Assembly (NCBI GenBank): GCA_020744425.1
Contig: JAGMUV010000006.1
Span: 2,108,001 to 2,172,000 of the forward strand
Reading direction: 5' to 3'
Origin: Dactylonectria macrodidyma
Lineage: Eukaryota > Ascomycota > Sordariomycetes > Hypocreales > Nectriaceae
DNA length: 64,000 bases
The position numbers and the translations under genes are program-made. The notes below the pieces were generated by a model. It did no database searches and was not told the origin of the DNA. It was given only the letters and a program-made list of their open reading frames with translations. Every line of letters begins with the position of its first letter. The stretch's first letter is position 1. Below, one piece after another: positions 43,321-56,100 of the stretch.

Positions 43321-45047
43321 CTTCCAGAGGTTTTAGCTATCTCAGATACCTATATGTCCGTTGCGCGATCCGTGTCGAAGGGAAAGGTTAGCCAGCTAGG
43401 CGGCCGATGACGTGGAGAATGCTCGGCTGCTGAGTGTCCAAAGCGATCAGGCCCGCTCCTAGGCTCGCTTCTGGCGAGGTTCGGGGTTCGTGAATGGAGT
43501 AAGGATGCGTCAAATAGTATTGTTCGAAGGAACCGGAGACTAATCTACCGGGCTGCACTCATTGTGATGAATTGCGCGCAGGCATCACCGGTTTGTTAGA
43601 AGTCTCGTTAGCTTGCCACTTCTCGTCCGGACGTCGGCATCACGAGATGACTTTTCCCGTCTAGGCCATTGCTGAGTCATCCCCATTATTGTTTCGCCGA
43701 CAGATTTTCCGTTCCGTCCCCAGATCTAAGGCGAGATCCGTCGAGTTCAATTCAATTGGCCCCATTAGAGTGACTAATAAGACATTTCGATTTGGCGAGA
43801 CGGGATGAGTAGCGGACTCCAATGGTTCAAACTTGCGACCTTCCATGGTCGTCGTCTTGACGTTTTATTGGTGGCTTGCCATCATAAGGTGCGTATCTCC
43901 TCCAAAACGGATACCTCGGCGTCCCTGACGTAATTTATATCACAACCTACAGAACGCAAGGGATCAGCCGAGAAATTGGTCACCCTGATTCATTTCCTCT
44001 CAGTCTAGCTAGTTCCTAGTGATGCAAGGCGGCTGAACGGTGTTGCCACAGCATGAAATCGAGTTGGCTGATGAAATGACAGCCATACGCCTCATTTGAA
44101 CGGGAGAAAGTAGTTAAAACAAACAATTACTCAACTAAGGTTAGTTGAAAGCTACCTATCCATCAGAAACGATGGTCAGATTGCACTCCACACGACCTTC
44201 ATTAACATCGTCCGGATACATTCATCTCGGTACTCAGCCCCGCGTGAAATTTTCTTGGCCATGCGACTCATCGTGTAATCCCACCTCTATCACCTTAGCT
44301 TCTCCTCAGGGTATCTCCACCAGCCTCTTCCCCGTAACTTCATCTCCGTCTCGTCAATCGTCATTGCCGTAGCAGATTATTGCAGCCCATCCACGTCCCT
44401 CCATGATGCACCAGATCCCATAAATCCTGGCATGTAATCAATACGGCCCGAGCCTGCCATCCATCGTCTGTCAACCTCGCTGCAATCCTCCATGGTAGCC
44501 ACCTTGCGATGTAACCGTGATCGCTCATGCTGTAAAGATTGGCATTGCAAGAACCAAATGCAAGATTGTTTCAAGTGACTCGAAAATGCTATGCACTCGG
44601 GCTCGCGGTGCTTGAAACATAGGGGATTCGTGACGCGTGAAAACCCAAAGAAAAAGAAGAAGAAAAGTCCACGGAACGCCGCACTCAGGCATAATGATAG
44701 AAGAACAGAAAAAACCGGCTTGTCGTTCTTGATCCAATACCTAAGTAACAGAACAAGAACGCCTCCAGGCCGCGACTGATAACGCGCATTTCTCCAGTTG
44801 GGTATCAATGAAGCCCGTTATAGCCGGTAGGTAGAGTGAGCCACCTACATGCCTTCAGTCCTACTCATCTCAAGTGGTATATCCCAACCAAAGCAAAAGA
44901 AGAATAAATCAACATAATGGGAGACTATATGTCTGGTCCAGTCCGGGTATGGTATTGATACAGAAAGTTGCTCGATCAAAATCATTCAAGATGCCAGTGC
45001 GCCAGTAGATTAACAATCGATCAAGCGTCGAAATTAAGCCCGTTCGG
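43321..45047. other. 1.7-kb intergenic region
   Basis: This stretch holds the YME1 promoter on the left and the 3' flank of the C2H2 gene on the right. Short open frames have no coding character. No tRNA or other RNA gene is recognised. Confidence 0.5.
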
Positions 45048-46489
45048 TCATAGGGTCTCAAGTCTACTGCTTGGCAATTGCATCGTAGGGTCGTCGAACT
45101 CGATCTTCGGACCACACAAGTCGTAAACGGCGGTACCGTATGCAGGTAACTGGCCAATGGTCGTGACCTCGATCGGTGCCTGGTATTGGGGCCAGTGCTC
45201 CTCCTGGGGTTGGGCGGCTGGGTGGTGATAGTTTTCGGCCGTCGGTGTTGGAGTCTGCTGCGCCTGGGAAGTGATTGGCTGCTGCGCCTGGCTCATGGCC
45301 TGATGCATCGATTGAGTGTACGGAGGCATGGCTTGATGGGAATCCACTGGCGAACCAGCCTGAAGGGTGTAAGACGACGGGTGCTGCTGTTGGTGGGCAT
45401 AAAAGCCATCCTGCATCATGGGACTGTGGACGGAGGCGGCGGAGAAAGTGCTTGGACTGCTTTGGATGGACGTTGGGATCCCTGACGGTTGATATGGCAT
45501 CTCCATTGAGGGTCTTTCAACTTGCTGGGCAAGTTGATATTGGTGTTGGATGGGGTTCGTGTTCATTGTTGCGATACCTGGGTTGCTCTGATCTGTCACG
45601 TAGTAGGCTTGCCGGGGAATACTCGCTGTTCGCGGAGGCATCTGCATTCCTGCCTGCTGTTCTGCGACGGTTTGGGGGTGATACTCAGGAGGAACACTGG
45701 ACGGGATAGGGTGGCGGCCGACATATTGCTGTTGCTGGATGGGGTAGGCGTGCATTGTCGGGCCAAATTCAGGGAAGGAAGTGGCCCGATGTAACGAGCC
45801 ATGTGGCATCGCGTTCACAGGAATCATGTCTTGGGGCGACCAGGTCATCGCAGAAGTCTGCGGAGTAGACGGGGATTCATCATCGTCGGAGTCCGAAGAG
45901 TAGTCGTCCAGGATATCGTTCGGGTTCAGTCCTTGCTGGTGTGACCTACGTTGATGCTTAACCATGGTAGTCTTTCGGCAGAAGCTAGCATCTTGTTAGC
46001 AGGTGTTCAGCTGAGGTATGTTGCCATTGCAAACCTCTTCAGGCACCCGTTGTGGCCACACTTGTAAGGACGCTTTCCAGTGTGGATGCGTCGATGACGA
46101 GCGAGACTAGAGGACTATTTAACCAGTTAGAGGTGAAAATGTTGGGGGCATACGCGGTCACTTACGTCCGAGAAGCGTTTGCCACAACCAATGTGCTGGC
46201 ATTGGTGAGGCTTCTCGCCGGTGTGTGTCCGAATATGAACAGTCAAAGCACTTCGCTGGATGAAGCTCTTCCCACATCCTGGGGTAGAACAAGAGTAGGG
46301 ACGCTCATTGGTGTGGATTCGATAATGCCTTTGTAGATCAGACTTGCGGTTGAAGCTCTTATTCACGATGTTAGCTATTAAGATGCTAGAGAAGAAGCAG
46401 CAGCAGCAACAAACCTTGGTGCACGATTGCCAATCACACTGGAATGGGCGAGCCGTAGGCTCGTTCTCGACAAGCTCCAGAAGTTCCAT
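45048..46489 (-). CDS. Four-finger C2H2 zinc-finger transcription factor
   Basis: Four exons (46489..46415, 46357..46166, 46114..46035, 45984..45048) encode 427 residues. Four tandem C2H2 fingers fill about residues 16-130, joined by TNERPY, TGEKPH and TGKRPY linkers. The finger starts are [24 protein letters not shown] and YKCGHNGC. Introns fall between or inside fingers, and all phases close. Intron 4 splits the Ser codon of [14 protein letters not shown]. The remaining ~300 residues are Gln/Pro/Ser/Met-rich, with an acidic patch ([16 protein letters not shown]) just after the fingers, typical of an activation region. It starts eight residues before the first finger, so no N-terminal domain exists. 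I do not assign it to a named regulator. Its upstream side faces a 17-kb gene-free region. Confidence 0.88.
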
Positions 46490-47678
46490 GGCGAAAGATT
46501 GAAAATTCCGGCGAGGTTGTCAATGTCAGAGAATGAGTTACAGCGGTAACATTCAGTGGCAAATGCTGTTCAGATCGTTGGATTTCCTGACGTTGGCTTC
46601 GGGCGACTAGGTACTGGAGTAGACAATGCCAAAAGGCAGGGTTTCACTGGCGGGAGTTGGATGGATTACGCTGGTGGTGAGGCGAGAAGTTGCGCAACAG
46701 AAAGTGTGCTCGTTAGACCAACCGAGTCCAGGTCTGGCGGCGTGTGGTTTTGGCGGGGTGACGTCTGGCGTGGAAGAATCTCAAGGCTGATGGATGTATG
46801 GGTAGGAATGTGAAGCAGTGAACTTTGGTTGAGTCGGCAGATGAAGAATTATATCAACCAATTTGCTTCCTAATTGACAGTGACGAGGGTGACGGTGGAG
46901 TAATTAGGGGGCATGAAAGACAGTGTATTAAGTAGGCGAGGAAGGAGACCAGGTTGGAGATTAGAATGTGAAGGTGGATGAAAGTGAGGTCGAGGAGGGG
47001 TACTTGAAGAGTCTGAGAAGGAGAAAGAATGCCGGTAGTGGAGGAAGGTTTGCTCTTTAATATCAGACGCCGATCAGAGAGGCGCGATGCAGTTGACCTG
47101 TGCTCAAGTTGAGGTGGAGGAGGGTCGATTATGTCGATTGGAGTCAAGCCAGGTTGTGTCGAGAGAGTTGAGAGGGGGGGAGGAGTGGAAGATATCGATG
47201 AGGTGAGTGGGTTCTGGGCCTTTAGCAGGCTCGCAGGGATCAGGAGGGTAAGGGCTGAGGAAAGTTGTGATATTATCGGCCAGGACCAGGGCCGGACGAT
47301 GTAAAAATGGACGGGGGCAGGGAGAAAGCCGCGAACGGGCACGATGATGCACTCTGATGTTAGTTATAGGTGTGGGCGCAAGTGGCCGTGGCAGAAGGAA
47401 GACGAGAGCTGGAGCCAGAGGAGCCAGAGGAGGGAAGCCACGCAGCAGGTATAGACAAAAGACCAGGGAGCCCTGTATGGCGGGTGTCAGTGGGGCTCAT
47501 TCGGCAACTGGAGCAGAGACGTCTCCGTAGCTTGGAGCTTAGGAGAAAAGTGAGCGGCCGAGAGAGAGAGAAAGAGAGAGAGGGCGAGGAAAAGATCCAT
47601 GGCCAATTGTGGAGGAAGAGGTACTACGTACTGAGGGTTGTGGATGGGACATGGTGGATGGAACAGGGGCGCAATGGT

Positions 47679-47778
47679 GGGCGTGGTAGCGGGCTTGGTA
47701 CCTAGTGGGCGTGGTAGAGAGGGCGTGGTAGAGGGAAAAAAGAGGGCGTGCTAGAGGGCATGGTAGTGGGCGTAACAG
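47679..47778. repeat. Degenerate tandem of GGGCGTGGTAG
   Basis: Exact copies of GGGCGTGGTAG start at 47679, 47707 and 47721. One-base variants start at 47744 and 47756, and a partial copy lies near 47768. Spacing is irregular (12-28 bp). Confidence 0.7.
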
Positions 47779-48012
47779 TGGCCCTTGTGGGTTTGGTCAA
47801 TGGGACATGGGATGGACGGGATGGAGACGGGGCGGACTACTCGCCTTAGGTACGTCAAAGGTGAAGGGCAGAGATCCTGGAATAGTGGCCCCAGCGCAGT
47901 CCCCAGCGTAGCGTTCGGCGTAGCGTGAGTTGTGAGAGTCGGGTTGAGCCGTGATGGTCGTGAAGGTGTAGACAGAGCGAAGCATGGGTTGCTTACTCTC
48001 ATTACTTACCTT

Positions 48013-48033
48013 AGGTACCTACCTTAGGTACCT
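48013..48033. repeat. Paired AGGTACCT palindromes
   Basis: The palindrome AGGTACCT occurs at 48013-48020 and 48026-48033, inside two copies of ACCTTAGGTACCT. Related TTAGGTAC and GGTACCTT sequences recur at about 47845, 47695, 48903 and 49086. Confidence 0.6.
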
Positions 48034-50100
48034 GAGGGCCTCCCACCATCGTCGCATCCGTGGCAGCGCGGCCATTGGACCACCCACCGGACCATTGAGG
48101 TCTCGGTTGAGAGGCCATCGATAGCAGTATCTGAAAGACGACAAGAACGCACAGTGCATTCATTCCCTCGCTGGGGCCATGGATTCATTGCCCACTTGTC
48201 GCTGTGGTCAGCCAGGCCAGAGGCTAGAGCGCTAAAGCATCAAGGAGTCGAGCTGGCTGCAGGTCGACTCTAAGCAAGGGAGGGGGATGCTTAGACCCGC
48301 CAAAAGCCTTCGGAAGGCTGAGAACATGCATGCAGCATGCGCGGCGCACCAGTCGTCTCTAGCTGCTATTTTTTTTTTTTTTTTTTCTTTCCCTTTCTCT
48401 GCGGTCTGAATTCTGAGTCGAAGGTCGGTCTGCTTCTGCATCTGTCTCTGCTGCATTGGTGCCAGCCAGGGGAGGGTTGCGACTGGTGGTGGTGTGGCTC
48501 TTTGTGGTGTCCGTCGGCTGGCTGGGATGACTTGAGTACTCCAAGTGGAGGGGCGCTTCGCCCTCCCAGCCAACCTTAACGTCCCAGACAGAGCTTCCAA
48601 TTCACCGTGGATGATGATTTCTGTACGGCTGTACGTGCAGCAACCAGTGGCACTCGCTGGGTGTCGCTGGGTGGCCCTTAGATGACTTTTGGGTTCTTGC
48701 GGGCTGTCGCTGGACGTCGCTGGGCCGGATGTGTTTCCTAGGCGTTTCTACCTTACCACTAGGGACGTTGTAAACCTTCTCACCTTCAACGGCTCACGGA
48801 CATTTGTCTAACAAACGTGTGGTGAACTTCTGCGGGCTCTTGCCAGATCTGTTCATTGAAGGCTGCGGGACGACGTACGATGGAGGTATGAGGTACAATG
48901 GGGTACCTTTTAGTTCCTCGTGCATAAGTTGAGATTGCTTGATCGTGGGCGCGATACGATGTACAGATGGCATGGTACTTTGCAACCCACCTGCCTGCCA
49001 CCCCATGTACCTCCTTCGTGTACCTTTCCCTCCTGGGATAGCTTCCACCTCACTGTTGCAACTCAGACTCCACCAGCCTTAAAAGTACCTTAGTCGTCCT
49101 TCCGCAGTGCGTGGTCGGCACAGATCCCAGACCTCGTCTCAGCTACCGGAGCTCCCCAGTTCTCTCATTTGTGCAGCCCTAGAGTAGAAAGGACTGACTG
49201 AGTGGTATCCTGCGTGTCTCTCACCCTCTTGGCGCCTCGTGTTGAGGTTGTATTGGGCCTGAGACTTGCCGTTGATTCTGGACACAAAATTTGTCTGCCG
49301 CTAACCTCCAAGTTAGCATTGCTGTTTGTCAGGCGTCGAGTGTAACCATTGCCCAGCGTTGCACAGTGTTTACTGCCTCATCTTATTGCTCTTTGAGCAT
49401 CATGTGCTCTTTATCTCAAAGACCAGGAAGCACAGCCCCCAGAACCACTATCCGAGTTACTTCGTCGTCAACAAGTCTTTCCTCGACCCAGCCTACGAGT
49501 TTCAACAATATGTTGGGCTCGGTCTGGCTCGAGGCTCATTGCTTTGCCGCCTCATCTGCCCTGTGTGCGTTCACCCGTCTGCCCAGGCTCCTATCGAAGG
49601 GGCTGACACCAGGAACGGGGATGAGTCACTTGCTCGATTCAGTGTAGACCCCTACTGAGCCACGACATGAAGCAGACTGCTAAAAGCTACCCACTACAGT
49701 CAAAGAGGCTGTAGGTATCAGAGTTATCCAGAGCTACTCTACTGTACACACAGCACTGTACAGTACAGACCAAGAAATGGATCCAATAGGTGATCCAGAA
49801 ATCCCCACCACACCAACCACACCCTGGTCCGTCCCGGCCGATTGTCACCTTGCCGTTCCTGACTTGGGCTCTCTCCAAGTTCGCTCTTATCCTGGTGTGT
49901 TTCCCCGTCCGGCCAGACCAACAAACGACCCCTGGCCCGGTACTTTGTCCTTGCCTGCCGAGTACGAGTACCGTTGGCGCACCCTTCCTGGTCAAAGTCA
50001 AGTCCGAACGAACCCTATCTTCCGTAGTTGAGGAGGCTGGTTCATCTGTCCCTGTCTGGGCAACACTGACAGCACTTAGCATGGGCACACATCCTGATCA

Positions 50101-53100
50101 CATAGCTGCTAGCGGGCTTCAGGGAGCGTAGCTACGTTGCAACCCAGGTGGGGATACTCGAGCGCTCCTAAAGATAACTGGTCGGCTGCTGATGCAGGAA
50201 ACCCCCTGACCTCCACTAACACCGATTCGATCCAGGCCCTCAAACCCCCCAAACTTCGATGTTTCAAGCGACCACCTCCACAACTTCAAACATATCGATT
50301 AGGGTCGATCAATCCTGAGGCAACGAAATCTAAGTCGCCTACAGCTCAGGCCCTTTGACCTCGTCGCGCAGCCGCAGGTTCCATACGCCTCTTACTTGCA
50401 TCCCCCACAGGCTGTGGTTGAGCAACGGGATCCCCTTTCATCCGTTGCATTGACCTTCACATTAGCCAACTGTTTATTTTTGGGTCTTAGCTCGCCTCAC
50501 GCACCGCCTCAACGTCCTTGCTTGTTGGTTTGATAGCAGTGGAAACAGAATGTTTCTTCAATTAGGCAGGCTAGACCCTACGCGCCAACGACTATTTGAG
50601 CGATTGACGATGCGATTATCAGGCCACAATGCATGCACCGTTTCCCTGTTTCCAAGGTGCTGGCACGACGGCTTGTCCAAAGCTCAAGGGCGCTATTTCA
50701 TCTCGAGGTGTGTCCAAGTGGGCTTCATAGAGGACCGAGCAACACCCAAGCATCACAGTGGGACATTTTCTGTGTGTCGCTGGGGTTTCCCAACCTCAAC
50801 TATCAGGGCGCATCGGGATGGTAAGGTTGTCATCCGGCTCACAGTACCCTACCTCACGTGGCAGGCGAAGGCAAGTCAAAGCCGCGATTCAGAGACGTGT
50901 TACATCAACCATCCCGTGATGCGCGGCTCCAGTTTTGCTACATCATATTCTATCAACTATGGTTCGCGCTATAGGTTCGGCATCTCGAGCTATAGACAGG
51001 ATCCCGCAATCGGGGTCTATCCTACTCACACGCAGGACCAAATTAGCCGCAGTCCTCATTTTGACGCACCGGTTCTCGGCTTGACAGCATTTAGCACTCC
51101 CGTGCCTTGGATACGTTGACGATGGCAAAGTCTTGACTCAATAAACAAGTTATCACAGCTGGTGAAACAAACATCAGCGCATGCCCCCGCGCTATCATCG
51201 GCTATGTGCCGGTCCGCAGAATAACGTCGATTTCGTCTCACGGACGCCTTGTTTAGTTTACAACCGACTCCCAGATCATGGTGCTCGTGCGTGCAACATC
51301 ACGTTCTAGTAGTCAAAGCAAGTGCCGAAAGATCAGCTAGGCCCCTGCCGTAAACGGCCTTCCAGGATGACGCTGCACGTGGGAGCAGGTTTGAACCCTG
51401 CAACAAAGGATTCCCTTGTGATGGGCATCCTCCTATGTACCTTGCCTATACTAATCCGGTAGACCATCGAAAGTACCGCGAAATCGTACGATGACGATCA
51501 CCAGCGGCCCAAATGCCGTTGCCGATGAAGTTCCCCTCGAATTTGGGCCATCGTGACGGTTACCTCGCCGCCTTGAAACACCAAGACCATGGTGTCTCGC
51601 GCTGGACCTGCAAGTCACAGTCGCAGCGACTGAAATTACATACCTTAACCTTCCAGTACCAGCCTCTGACCTTTTGCGGGAATTTTTTGTGTGTTTCCGG
51701 CATACTAAAGATGTGGGGATCTTTATTCAGAGTATGCAGGAGAAATGAACCCCATTGTGGGGGTAAGGTGGGTAAGGTTCATGCTCTCTTCCTCTCATCT
51801 TCTTTCTAGCCTTGATTGAACAACCCGTGGTCGTCTACGTTATCGCCGTTTCTGGGTGGACCCAGCCAAGAGCCCGTTCCTCCGAGCGATCAATAGCCCA
51901 CGGCCTCTTGCATGCGGGCAGACGGTTGCGTACAAGAGACGAACGTCGACTTGTCTTGAGTGAGTATAGCGTTATCCCAATGCCGCGCCCGCTCTATGTC
52001 CGTCCATAGCTGTTCGACAATCATGGTACCTACTCGAACTACAGGCATCCCACAATTTCCAACTACAATGCATTGCTTGTCTGGTCTAAGCCGTGATCTA
52101 GAACTGAGGCTCGATACGCACATGCCGCACTTTGACCGAGAGGAACTTCTGATGTTATGAAGTAACTCCTTCGTAGCAGGAGCTCGTGCGGATCCGGTCA
52201 ACATGGACGATGGCAATGGCCAGAAATTTGTCCAAAACACTCTTCCGAGCCCATCTCTGGTCGGTGTGGAGAACGGGTGAGAATGACGTTGAGATGTGTG
52301 TAACAGGGCCGCGGTATGCTGGTCTAGGCCTGGTGCTTGCTATCCCCACGAATGCACCCCGTGATCAGCAATCGGCAATGCGACGTGGGCGGGAGAATGA
52401 GGCGGATCGACGAGACTACAGAAAAAAATTCACATCTACCATGTCGACACGATCTGTCGGTCAGCCCTGGAATACCGCTGTGGACGGTTAACGGCGTAGG
52501 TAGAACTACGTAGCCCAACCGGACACGCTCCCGCCGACCCCGAATTCTGTCGGGCATTTACGAGGCCTGACAGCCGCTAGTAAAGCATTGGCTAATAAAA
52601 CTGCCCTGGATTATAGCGCTGGCCATGAACCATCCAAGAAGCTTTTTTCTGAGAGTCGCTGGCAGCGTAACGTTGCTCTAGAACGGTTGATCCGCACCGT
52701 TGAAGTCCATCTCGCATTCACCTCTGCACACGTGCCTTCTCGCAATCTCTTGTTGGTGCGAGGTACCCTAGCTTTAGCGGTGGGGAGTGTGCCTGAGGCC
52801 GCCCTACTGCACACCTCAACGTCTGTCAAAATGCAGTCCATTGAAACTCTCTTTTCTATCGCGCACCCTTGACCTTGAACACAGCGGAACTATCAACAAT
52901 CTCGAGCAGGGAATCCTCGCCCGGATGGGCACCTGGCCCTCCCGGATCAGGCGATGAAACTCACATCACGGCATTATTTGCATGAACCTCCGATGCAGCG
53001 GACGGCAAGTGGGTCCAAACTGCTATTTTTTCTTCAACTCACCAGTGCGCTCAGCATTGATCTGAAGATGGACCGTTCTTATGCCTTACACCTTTGCCAG

Positions 53101-56100
53101 CCTGTGTGTTTCTAGTTTCTATCCAGAAATAGGTTTCAAATGGAGCTGTTGACTACTATTTGGATTAATGTCTTCAGTGTAGGCGCACCTCATTATCAAT
53201 GTAGGGCGTATTTCTCACTGCCAAGGTACTCATCAGTCTGGTCCCCACAATGAACTGACCTGAGACCACCTCAAAACAATGGTCGCTTTTTGGCAACGGC
53301 TGCCACGTGCGATTTCTCGGCTCCCTCCTCAGACAATAACACGCCAATCGGAATCAGGCGGCAATCCCTTCTGGAGACTAGATCGCCTTGCCTTCTTAGT
53401 GCCAGCCACCAGACCCCCAAGAGTCTAGCCTGAGCCTAGATCGTCCGAGGTTGTGACAAGGCCGTTAGTTTCTACTTGGCATGGTCGTACAGACCAAAAG
53501 ACTGGACATTCAATGACAACAAGGTGACGGCAGAGCCTAGCCAGCACACACACTAGCGACTGTGACTAGCCCATGGATCCTGCTGTGGTCCGATGCTTTT
53601 GGCTAAGTTTGGGTAGCAGACTCCAGAGTCGGCGATAGTATTCGATTGTCCGATCAATGTGATGACTTCACGCCCTTGACATGGGTCGCTAAGAATTAAC
53701 TTCGATTGCGAAATTGATATCCCCAGTGAGACTTGGGTGTCCCAATGCCCCCCCTGCGAATTGGCTTTTCAGAGACAACCCAACTCGCCCCAACATAGGC
53801 GACAGTTCAAGCCACATGTTCAACGCAGGTACAGGACGGTACGGCCCAACGGTTTCCAGGCCGATTATTGCCTGGCGCCGTCATCACAGTCTGAACGAGA
53901 ATGAAAATCCATCACCGCGACATCACCGGCTCGTTGCGCCCAAATTACCACCTGCAGCCTCAGTATCGCATCTACAGCTGCCATCCGATACACGTCTTGC
54001 TCCACTCCGAAGTTCTTCTCACCAACGTTCGATTCACGGCCCTCATCATAATGCGAGCCTCTTGGTCAAACCTCGTAACATAGGTTCTCTGACAAAGCTA
54101 GATGTCCAACAGGCTAAGGAGTGACTGTTGATTTGAGTCAGCCCTAAATGCATTTGTCAAGATACGCCCTCGATGCCGACTGGAACTCTTTGGGTTAGCT
54201 ATCCAGCTGTATTGTGCACCGCGGGGTAGGTGCAGGACACTACAGGGCTGACCGATATGATGGCCTCTCAAGCACGCCGATAACCCTAGCGACGCCGCTC
54301 CAGTGCCTTCATCGGTCGCCCTCTTGTTTCCGATTACATTTGACCAGCGCGAGCGGGGGACCGGTCTCCTCGGCCGGTGGCGGGATAGTTTCGATTCTCT
54401 AGCAGTGCTTCCCAGTCTTCAACCACCGAGGCGCTTTAGTCCACGAACTGTTTAACAAAACCGGCCAAGCCAGCAACAAGATTTGATCAAAGGGACATCA
54501 ATGGGTTGTCGCTCTCGTGCTTCTCATCTAAAAGAGCAAAAGTGGGTGCAATCGCCATTACAGTAAAGGAGGAAGTTCGATGCGCAAACAACCCCTTGCC
54601 ACCTCCTTTTGATGGCCTCATCTGCTCGCTTGAGTGCAGGTTTCAGTCCGCGCACAAGGTTTACAGGTGCACCACGCAGCAGCGAGTCTCATTATTCTGA
54701 AGCTTTCCAATACAGATGGGCTGCCTCCAGACCATCACCGCTCTGAGTCGCATTTGACACGGTCAAGACTGCATGCATGATCTGAAACACCGAGCAAGGG
54801 TGGCCCCTGGAAGGACGTGTGATCACAGACCGTTCCAGGTTCAGGGAGCAAGCAGCCTAGCTTATTGGACAGCTTCGCCTTTGGAAATGACGACCAGGAT
54901 AGAACTTCGCCCTGGTCTATTCATGGGCCTGTGGCGATTCCCCAGACCAAAAATCGAGAACGGTCTGGCGGGCGCCGCATTGATTCCAATTTCCTCAGCA
55001 TCGAAGACGCTTTTTGCGTACCTCCATGCCGCGACTTCAACTGAAAGCCAGGCCTAGCGTCAACTCCAAAAGCACGCCACAGCTACATCCGGGGTCGCCA
55101 TCCGCCACGAGGTGCTCTTAGACAGATCACTAGCGCACATCGAGCAATGAACACGCCATGGAGGGTGTTCAACTAGGTACCTACGGCACTCCCTGTCCCT
55201 GGCCTGCTGAGGTCCCTTCCTCGAGAGCCGATTAAGAAACAAAAGTTGCCAAGATCAACGCCAAGGTTCCTTACTCTCAGCAGCTTAGCCCTGCGGAACT
55301 TGTGCCGCCAAAATGCCGCTGGATAGCTATCACCCGCTAGAAGAGGCATTTGGAGGAGAGAAAAAAATTGGATGCAGTATGACCATCGTGGGGTTGCGAG
55401 TATCCGTTAGATTACGATAACTGATTCTGGAGAGGATAATCTGTATGTAGATCGATAATACAACAGGGTTGTCCGAGCTCTACGAGTCATTGGCGAGTTA
55501 GGTGAGATTGCAAGCATCGAGCGCCCTAAAAGAACTCCCAAGAGCATGGCTATCAGGACGCAGCAAAACCCGTGTTGCTTCAAACTACATGCTGCCTACG
55601 GTGGGAACGTGTAGGAACACCAAGGATGGCGCCCTGAATTCTGCGACAACAACGGATGTGTCGAACCACTGGTCAAAGCCTTCGAGACAGGTGGAGGCGA
55701 CCCGCAAGGGCCGCCCCTGGCCGTTCTTGAGAGAAGCGGTGGAATTTCATCTCGCAACGACCCAGGCCTGATCAGCGGTCCTCGCACGACTATCATATGT
55801 ACTTCAGATGCGTTGGCGCATGGGTGTTGCCCAGAGAACCAGCTCATCGTCGAGATCAAGGTTTGGCCTCGAGACAAGTCTCATCCCACGTTCTGTCGTG
55901 CGACAATCGCCAAGTTCAACACCAGCTCCGAGAGCTCGAAACACTATGCGATTCGTGCCAACACCACCACATGTTGTTCAGAGCGCCAATCCCATTAATG
56001 GCATTCCTACGAGCTATCAATACCTGATTCTTCTCCTGCCAATGAAAAGGAGCAACTGGATTGGCCGTCTCGGGCGAATTCCATGGTCAACCGAAACGCC

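Larger units (their letters stand above)
46490..50100. other. Gene-poor region, first part (upstream of the C2H2 gene)
   Basis: No gene is supported. The first kilobase should include the C2H2 gene promoter. Features seen are a degenerate GGGCGTGGTAG tandem near 47679-47778, repeated AGGTACCT palindromes around 48013-48033 with further TACCT copies to about 49090, and a long T run near 48370. The 163-codon minus-strand frame 46854..47342 is low-complexity Ser/Pro/Leu and is not called. Confidence 0.45.

Noticed and set aside
46854..47342. 163-codon Ser/Pro/Leu-rich minus-strand frame upstream of the C2H2 gene
   Set aside because: It is low complexity and lies in the presumed promoter/leader of the C2H2 gene, with no domain.
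50550..51119. 189-codon plus-strand open frame in the gene desert
   Set aside because: The composition is unbiased with no motif. The start context and neighbours give no support; it could be an orphan gene, but the sequence alone does not show it.
51375..51412. tRNA-like B-box (GGTTTGAACCC) with a short stem
   Set aside because: No matching acceptor stem, D-arm or anticodon arm can be placed at the right distance on either strand.
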